64,000 bases of DNA. Origin: Prunus persica (lineage: Eukaryota; Streptophyta; Magnoliopsida; Rosales; Rosaceae). Below the pieces are notes generated by a model. That model did no database searches and was not told where the DNA came from. It saw nothing but the letters and a program-made list of their open reading frames with translations. Positions 56,412-64,000 of the stretch are shown piece after piece (the stretch's first letter is position 1; each line of letters begins with the position of its first letter). The translations under genes were made by a program, and so were the position numbers. Where the stretch lies: positions 4,425,269-4,489,268 of the forward strand of contig NC_034009.1 in assembly GCF_000346465.2 (NCBI RefSeq), given 5' to 3'.

Positions 56412-57035
56412 CTTTTAAACTTGTAAACCAGATAATGGATGGAGGTTGAAAATGTACAAGATAATATCAACTGGTCTATCCATTTAGTGTTTTTGAGTTA
56501 AATTCATGTTCCCTCTGGGCCAAATTTGTGATATATAATTTGTAATTCATTTTCTAAAACTATTGTATGCGCTACCTTGTACGTTGTGATTTTGGTATAG
56601 CATCTGAAGAAAGGCCTTCAGCATTCTCCTCTCATTCTAAAATATTTTTTTTTAGTTTGTTTTGTCATTAAAATTCAGGACAGAACGATAGTCCCTTACC
56701 CTACAGTGTGTGGCAAAATATTCCATCGCTTTTTATTCTGGTCAACAAAAATTCTAGCACTTCCTTTTTTATACAAACGAGATCTTACTTTAATCAAATT
56801 TAAATTATAAGGAGGGATTTAAATTCGAGTGCAAAGTGGGGAGTACATCTATTCTAGTCAATTTGGTTGGCTAAGCCCATGTATGCAAACATTCTGCAAC
56901 TTGAGTTATGCTTTTCCACCTCTTAAACCTTTTCTTATATATAAGATAATAATAATTACTAAGAGTTATCACCCAAAGCCCGTAAGGAAATTATGCTTAA
57001 AAAAATAGAAATGGGCAATCATTTCCATAAATTAA
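56412..57035. other. 3' flank of the PBL17-like gene
   Basis: No gene. The transcript probably ends within 56412-56640. The rest is AT-rich. Confidence 0.5.
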
Positions 57036-58063
57036 AGGACAAACTATATAAAACCCCTCAAACTATAGGGTCATTTTCAAATTCATATCCAATTTTAGAG
57101 ATATTTACGAGTACATGCTCAGACTCCCTAAAATCCTACAAATTACCTCATCCGTTAGCCAAATCCTTAATTAATATGTTAAATGCTGACGTGGCATTTG
57201 TGGAATCTTTTTTTTTTAATTGACGCTGGGTTCCACGTGAATAAAAAACTAATAAAAAAATTATTTTTTAAATTATTTTAATAAATTAAACATATTAAAT
57301 TAAAAATTAAAAATAAAAAATAAAAACCTCACCCAAATTCTCTCTCTCCCGATTTCTTCCCCCACCACCCAGATTTCGTCGGCTTGGTTCAATGAAGCAA
57401 TTGAAGGATTCATAGGGGTCTTCCATGTTGCTCACCCCATGCCTATCAAAGAACTTGATGAAGAAGCAGTGACCAAAAAAGCTGTCCAAGGAGCCCTGGG
57501 CATATTGAAAGCCTGCCTAAATTCCAAGACTGTGAAGAGGGTTGTGTACACTTCTAGTGCATCAACTGTGGCTTACAGTGGCAGCAGCCAAGACTTGGTG
57601 GATGAGAGCTCATGGAGTGATATTGAATTTCATAGGTCTCTTAAAATATTTGGAACTTCATATGTTGCTGCCAAGACCAAAACAGAGCAAGCTATCCTGG
57701 AATTTGCAGAAATTGGGTGGAGGAAGAAATCTGGGGGGGAGGGAAGAAATTGGGAGGAAGGGAGAATCTGGGTAGGGTTTTTATTTTATTTCTTAATTTT
57801 TAATTTAATATGTTTAATTTTTTATAATAATTTAAAAATACAATTTTTATTAGTTTTTTATTCACGTGAAACCTCACGTCAATTAAAAAATAGATCCTAC
57901 AAATATCCCATCAGTATTTAGCAGATTAACTAACAATTTGGCTAACAGAGAGCGTAAATTGTAAGGTTTCTGGAAGTTTGAACATATACTCATAAATGTC
58001 TCTAAAATTAGGTGTGAACTTAAAAATAACCTTATAATTTGGAGGTTATATGTAATTTGTCCT
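57036..58063. mobile_element. Pack-MULE-like element with captured reductase fragment
   Basis: Long terminal inverted repeats of about 340 bp: the left arm 57036-57378 starts AGGACAAACTATATAAAACC, and the right arm 57718-58063 read in reverse starts AGGACAAATTACATATAACC. They stay alignable through CCAATTTTAGAGA/CTAATTTTAGAGA and the CCCAGATTTC inner edge. Arms this long with a gene piece in the middle suggest a Mutator-like element that has captured host coding sequence. A clean 9-bp target duplication is not visible, so the exact ends are uncertain. Confidence 0.75.
57379..57717 (+). pseudogene. captured dihydroflavonol-reductase-like fragment
   Basis: An open frame of about 110 codons encodes FNEAIEGFIGVFHVAHPMPI, then AVQGALGILKACLNSKTVKR, VVYTSSASTV, VDESSWSDIEF and SYVAAKTKTEQAILEFAE. 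This is the middle of a DFR / vestitone-reductase-type extended short-chain dehydrogenase, including TSSAS and the YxxxK pair (YVAAK). It lacks the N-terminal Rossmann glycine motif and the C-terminal half. No stop interrupts it. It crosses the place where the second intron of DFR-type genes usually lies without an intron. The frame then runs into the inverted repeat. Confidence 0.8.
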
Positions 58064-58367
58064 TCGGCAAGCAAATGGGTAACTTATTAAATAAATAATG
58101 TTCAATTTCTTCACAAAGTTTTAATATTTGAAGTTTGTTCTTACTCTTTGATATTTTTAAATTGAATGACTCTCTTTTTTTATGATATATTAAAGACCTT
58201 TCCAAAAAAAAAAATTGATTTATTAACTTCTAGTACATAAGTTTTTCCAGGCAAAAAAAAAAAAAAAACTAATTTTTAGTACTGTTTTGGGAATATAATT
58301 GCACTAGGATGCATAATAGTTTAAACTTTAAAATTCTATTATATCAAATCTATGCTCTCAGATGATT
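58064..58367. other. intergenic, AT-rich
   Basis: Two A runs at about 58205 and 58254; nothing else recognised. Confidence 0.5.
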
Positions 58368-58930
58368 TGTGGGGGCAACTTCCCTTTTTGCTGTTTGTGG
58401 GAGCGATTTTCGTCCCACAAGAATATTCACCTAAGATTCTTCCGTCTTCTTGGCTTCTCTTTCTCCTTGCAAAACAAATCAGAGTAAAAGGACTACATCC
58501 AGGAGTGTTGGTCAAAGACCCTCCGATGCCTAAATTAGGTTAAGTGTTTGTAGGAAAATTGAATGGCCGGAGCCTCGTGTGTGAGAGAAAGAGTATGATG
58601 GCTAGGGTTTGTGAGGGATAATTTCTGCAGAATTTCAAATAGGAATTTAAACGTACCTCAACCTTTGTGCGTAGCCATCTATTTATAGGTGCCTCGAAGT
58701 CAAAAGAATAATTCCATAGATGAAAAGGAATTATTCTTTTTTGATTTGGCAAGGTTGATGTAATTAGGGAATTGATTAAAATCAAATCCCTAATTAAGGC
58801 AAGAATCAAATACATCCCATTTAAATTAAATAACCTCCCAATTAAATTAGGTAACTCCCAATTAGGTCGAATAAATCTCAAATTGATTGGCTTAATTATT
58901 TGACCTAGGAGGAGATATTTTGCTTCCACA
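58368..58930 (-). mobile_element. probable solo LTR
   Basis: On the minus strand it runs from TGTGGAAGCAAAATATC to GTTGCCCCCACA, with complementary TGTGG/CCACA ends, a CACCTATAAATAGATGG promoter-like box, then a pyrimidine-rich leader (CATCATACTCTTTCTCTC), as in LTRs. No second copy or internal region is nearby. The 5-bp flanks TGATT and CTATT agree at only three positions. Confidence 0.5.
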
Positions 58931-59341
58931 CTATTAAACAAAACCAGACCAAAAAATTAAAAAATTTGATAATAAAAAAGAAAAAGAAAAACCCTTTCTA
59001 CATAGTATGCTGAAAATGGGAACTCCCATACTGATGAAAACGGAAAAACTCTTGGTTTTCAATACAAGATGGAGAGATGGATGTGCACATTACATTACAT
59101 ACAACAGGAAAATGAATTTCTGACTGAAATTGTACTACCAGTACTAAAGTATCTTACACAATGAGTGGAATCTGCAAGCACCATAACATCATAACCTTGG
59201 TTTATTATCTGACTATCAGGAGCATTATCCTACAGAAGCAGAAGATTGTCATTAGTGACACGCCCTTGAACGGAAAATTTAGAAACTGTACTAGAAATAT
59301 AAGTGTTGGACAAGGAGCATGTATCTGATAACAGAGATATG
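58931..59341. other. 3' flank of the TORTIFOLIA1-like gene
   Basis: No separate gene. A reading of 59342-59350 as a splice donor (GGGTAAGG) would add a last exon in this interval, but no convincing one was seen. Confidence 0.5.
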
Positions 59342-62300
59342 TTAAGTAGCCTTACCCCATAAATGATGCAACTTCACAGCAAATTGAGTAACGGATCTTC
59401 TCTCTGAAGGATTCGAAAATTCCATGTTCACAGCTTCCTGGATAGAAGACAAGAATTCTTGCTTTGCTTTTGCAGACAGACCAAGGTAATTTGGTCCATG
59501 AGTGGTGCTCAAGTCAGCTATCTAAATGAGTGAAAATGACCATGTGTTAACATTTTGCTCTGGAACACATTTTGGTTTCTATGTAACAAAATTTTGAAAT
59601 GGCTAACAGAGGTGGAAGAAAAGCCCCATTGGTTGCTTCTTAGTAAGTTTGAACCATTTTAACAAATTCAAGTTTCCGTTGTATAACATGATAGTGCATA
59701 ATATGAACTAAAGTGAAGATCTAGAAGTTCTGCAGCAAGTTACAATGAGGCTGCTCTATAGTTATGGACATAGTTCTTAAAATATAATTCTATGCTACTA
59801 TAATGTATGGAAAGAATGTAGACATGTTGGCACTCAATTTGTTCATAATAAAAGTTACGATGTATTAATCATGTATAAAAGCACTTGCCTGCTGCAACCA
59901 AGGAATTATGGTATTGATAAACCTTTGTTCTAGGAGATATGAAGCTAAAATGCTCAGAACACCGCTGGCAGTTTTAGGAGACAAACATTCTAGAACTGGA
60001 CCAGTTCCATCAAGAAGCTCAACCAGAACAATTTCATCACCAGAACAAAGAGCTTCCACATATGCAGAGTCTAGGTCCCCTTCACATAGAAAACCTTTCA
60101 CTTGTTTCCAGAGGCTATTCTTACTTTCTACCACATTTTGTCTCACCTTAGTACTAGAAGCTGAAGAAAACATAGCATCAGTCCTTGTTTGACTATTACC
60201 TATCCTTTGTGCTCCCTGCCCAGGAATTTTTCGAATGTCTTTCCCAGTAGGATTCCTGGTAAGCTTCACCTTAGCATTGCTCCATGTCTCCGTACTTTGT
60301 TTTGCAGAACTGTTCGCTTGGCTCCTGCCAAATGTGTTTTCCTCCCAAATATCAGAATGTTTCACTGACAACAATGAAGGCTGTCTGTTGCGCACATCTA
60401 TAGATGGCCTAGGAGTGCTTGTGGAGAGTCTTGGAGAATGCACAGGTTGGCTTTGTTTCATGAGTTTGGAGGTTGCTAGATTGGAATGCTCCCCCCTGTG
60501 TACAAAGTTCTGAGCTAATCCATCTACAACATGTTCTAGACCTACCACCCTTGTTTGTAACATAGACAAGCTATCCATTATGCCAGACGTAAAGACCTGT
60601 GAAAGAGTTCAATACAAGAGCTAAATTACAGGGTTCACAGTAATTAACGATGTAAGGGGAAAAAAGATATTCTGATTTCTAAGCAATATATGACAGAATG
60701 ACCATATATTTCAAATACAATTAGACTGCTCAAAATGTCAGGTAGGACCTCTAGTAATTAGACCTTAGCCAAGACGGCCAACTACAAGTTTACCTCAAGA
60801 ATTGGAGAGGGAAAAAAATGGAACTAAGATGACACAAGATGCAATGCTAACAATTACTTTCAGACGTTCAGGATTATAAAAAATAAAATAAAAATCCTAT
60901 ATGAAAGGATACAGTGACTCCAAAACTTAAAACTTTTGTACCTGGAAATTGAATGGCATGCCTACTCTTTCATGATGATTTAGCAACAAACGCAGTGTTA
61001 TCAATTGATTGTCGTTGATATAAAGTTCAAAAAATCTTACAGATGGCACTCAAAGTTTTTGCATAGAACAGCATATCAAAATGTTTAATTAATTATCTAA
61101 GAGTTTAAACAAATGGTGAAGCAACTAACACACATCATGTCTGAAAATATCAATATATGTACCTGTAAAAGATCCATTAAGTTGGACTGTTTGGTTTCAA
61201 TCTCCACTAGTTGTTTTCTAATGCAAACCACTTCATTTGCCATTTGTGAACAGCATCCATGTGGAGAATGGGAACCGGATTCTGTCACGGTTGAATCAAG
61301 ACTTCTACGGTCGTGCATCCTTTCAGAGTACATCTGTTTCTCACTACTAATATCTTCAGCTGCAAATCGCTGATTTCTTCCTACTGGCTTCTGCAAACCA
61401 CCTTTATCACTGCTATGAGAACCTGTAACAAACTTCGCCTCAAGGTCATCCGTGACAAGATTGGACCCAGATGAACACTCTTGCTTTTCATCCATAGGCA
61501 CATATTCATATCCAATGTCCTGTGTGCTTGTAAAATCTGTGCTTGTCCGTTCTAAAGTCTTTGTAATAGAGCTACCCTCAGATTCTTCATTGTTAAATTC
61601 GGACAAAGAAGCATTGTGGGTTTTTGGAACTGCAATTTCAATATGCCAATCATCTTCATTGGAACGTTGATGATTTTCCACATAACTTGGACATGTTTTT
61701 TTCATAGACAAAGGAATCCTGCTCTTGGTTGAGCCAGTAACAGCTTTCTTGAGTGTGATATCCTTCCGTCCAGATTCACTAGCACTAGTGATATCACTGT
61801 AGTCACCTCCACAGAAATTCTCTGAAGAAAATTGGTAAAGCATTATGAGAACAAGCAAAGCGCATTAAGTCAAGAAACATTCCAGAACTAAAAAGAAAAA
61901 AACAAGAAGATATTTTCTTATCAATCAAAGCAGGCTTTCTATGCACTAGTAATATACATGAGGAATTAGGCTTCGTCTCCCTTATCATAAAAGAAAAATG
62001 AAGAGAAAACATAATTGAGGAAGCAGTATAACACGAAAGATATCATGATGAAAGACGATCTCTTTATCCATACGGCATCGGAAGCTAAAGTAACTCATCA
62101 GAGGAATATTAATAAGTTCATATGATGAAAGATGTAGAACATTGTAAAACAAGACTGCTTTCACCTATTAAACCTGTTCCTCCAAAAGTACACCAACATT
62201 TGAAGGGGAGTTTATGGAGCAGGAGCATGTATATTTTAAGCATGGTTCAACTAGACCTTAATCATCAAAACCAAGTAAGATAAATAAAATCAGCTACAAC

Positions 62301-64000
62301 TCAAGTTCATATTTGGACTTTCAGGTTAAACACTTCATAAACTCCTTACATAAAGTTGAAGTTTTCATTTCATCCTAATATACAGGAACTATTCTCAAGG
62401 AATTTTATTGAATTTCAGGTAATAGAATAGTTTCCTTTACTAGGTTAATAAAACTGCACAACTCCGCTAGTCATTGTAGGATTCAAGATGCATCACAAAA
62501 TGTCCAATCTGATTGAACTGCACTAGCTTCCAAATCTTCTTAGCTTAATAGGAAGCATCCAGAAGCAACACAAAGAAAGTACCAGAAAACAAGTAAAACC
62601 AACTATGGATTTAGATGTTTATGCGAGCATCCAGCACACAAGATAGAATTGAAGTAAAATGCAGCAAGTAAAACCAATCTGAACACACATATACAGATAC
62701 TGGCAACCAGTCAATAAACCTTTTATGGAAGATCCAGCTTCTGAAGGTTCAGGAGTATCTGATCCTGGAAGACTTTTCCAGCACTGTAGAGCCTGCAGGA
62801 CAGTATCCCTAACTGGTTTCACCTAGAAACAAAAGAAGCACCAAACAGATCTAGTTTAATCATCTGCATGAAAGAAGATTCTCCGACTGTAGATCTTTAA
62901 TTAACACTAACCTTGTCAAAGCGACAAGATTCAAGGGAACGAACGCAGGAAGCCTTAAAAGAGCCCAAGAAGGATCCACCACCTGAAGCTATTTCCCCTA
63001 ACGCTATGCATGCAGCTTTGCGTGTTGTCCAGTCATTACTCTTGAGAGATTCTTGAATGCTAGCCATTGCAGCAGAGAGAACATTTTGTGTTGGAGCACC
63101 CCCTGCCTGGAACAGAAAATCAAATTGTGCACCAAAAAACATTTCTACCACACAAAGTACAAAAAGTATAGGTGCTACAAAATATACAGTAAAATAAAAT
63201 AAACACAAGCATGTGAAGTATCAAAGTAGGTTGTTTAGAAGCGTAGTAGCCAACGGCACTATCCCATCCCATTCACTGATTAATTGAAAAAAGGAACTGT
63301 ACTATGATTGAGAGGGAACACCATATAGCATGTTTTACAAATTCTAATAATTAATGTGAAAACAGAGATTCAAAGAAGATTCTTTTGCACACAAATAAGA
63401 ACGCAAACTAATGCTATTCATGCAAATACATCAATCTGTGATGATTAAACGAGCTGTCATCTTAAATTGCTTTCATTGGTATAGATTGTAAACTCAACAT
63501 TAAAAACCTCTCCTTATGTGAACAATAACTCGAATGATTTGCAGATAGAAATCAATTAACAGTTCTTCATACAGCATTTGGAAAAACAAAATTTGCAATA
63601 CCAGAATCATAAAAGACAATCAATAATATCATGAACAACTTATGTTTGCTTAAGAACTCACCTGGATAATACTTCTGTTCAATTCAATAATTCCTGGCTT
63701 CGCCATGAAATGTGGATTTTTTAACAACTTTATTGTTCGGTTCAACATACGCTGCAGAATTGAAACTGGAGGATCATGACTATTGTCAATGACCCTAGCT
63801 AAACACAATGCTGAACCCGACTGCACCTGCCTGTTTTGTTCACCCAGAGCTTCGAAAAGTGGCCTTACTAAGACAACAAAGACTCCATCACCCTCACCTG
63901 TATTATTACTCAATTTTGAAGCCAAAACACCAACAGTCTCCACACATGCATCTCTCACAACAGAGTCTGGGTCCTTTAATCGCTTAACAATGCTGGCAAC
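59342..64000 (-). CDS. TORTIFOLIA1-like microtubule-associated protein (partial, 5' end outside window)
   Basis: Exons on the minus strand, right to left: 63662 to beyond 64000, 62912-63106, 62720-62822, 61163-61821, 59889-60596 and 59342-59521. The first two encode HEAT-repeat sequence (VASIVKRLKDPDSVVRDACV, LFEALGEQNRQVQSGSALCL, SLKSNDWTTRKAACIALGEI). The middle exons encode a long polar linker with a possible coiled coil (KQLVEIETKQSNLMDLLQ). The end has a conserved C-terminal domain (CEGDLDSAYVEALCSGDEIV, FINTIIPWLQQ, FAVKLHHLWGK). This order matches plant TORTIFOLIA1/SPIRAL2-like proteins, which bind cortical microtubules and control growth direction. The last intron needs a GC donor at 59887-59888. 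The stop at 59342-59344 follows WGKAT. From memory it matches a TOR1-like gene next to PBL17 in Arabidopsis. Confidence 0.88.

Overview
The window is nuclear DNA from a eudicot plant. The evidence is three spliced plant housekeeping or signalling genes at the right end (prefoldin subunit 1, a PBL17-type receptor-like cytoplasmic kinase, a TORTIFOLIA1-like microtubule protein), a complete Cassandra retrotransposon with 5S-like LTRs, many plant DNA transposons, and a large family of secreted S-protein homologues (SPH, plant self-incompatibility protein S1 family). The transposon load and the SPH expansion would fit a woody rosid such as Rosaceae, but that is a guess. There is one assembly gap (100 N at 3047-3146).

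Layout. 1-420 is unassigned repeat-like sequence. 421-8487 is a tandem array of a unit of about 808-820 bp, rich in G-box cores and in hairpins with arms GTATAGCCG/CGGCTATAC. 10-46.5 kb is the SPH cluster: nine intact single-exon genes, all on the plus strand (10096, 12833, 24681, 28810, 30426, 33585, 37731, 40326, 46087), and three relics (about 13811, 26472, 29602). The genes sit in duplicated blocks: 24.5-25.5 kb matches 28.7-29.6 kb, and 31.8-35.7 kb matches 36.7-39.3 kb. A diverged, inverted copy of the array unit lies at 45.1-45.8 kb, next to the last SPH gene. Between the genes are MITEs, hAT, PIF/Harbinger, Helitron, CACTA, LTR, LINE-like and SINE-like pieces, and fragments of unrelated genes (CrRLK1L kinase twice, ankyrin plus receptor kinase chimera, cyclin T, lactate dehydrogenase).

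From 47 kb the sequence becomes ordinary gene space: prefoldin 1 (minus), PBL17-like kinase (plus), then a Pack-MULE-like element carrying a piece of a dihydroflavonol-reductase-like gene, a probable solo LTR, and the 3' part of the TORTIFOLIA1-like gene (minus, running off the right edge). From memory, the Arabidopsis relatives of these three genes lie close together on chromosome 2, so this looks like an old conserved segment beside a fast-evolving secreted-peptide cluster.

The SPH proteins are predicted to be small secreted proteins. They fall into a four-cysteine type (upstream genes) and a six-cysteine type (30426 onwards). In three neighbouring genes one cysteine has apparently moved from a CxxC motif to the mature N terminus. 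No function can be assigned to any single copy from sequence alone.
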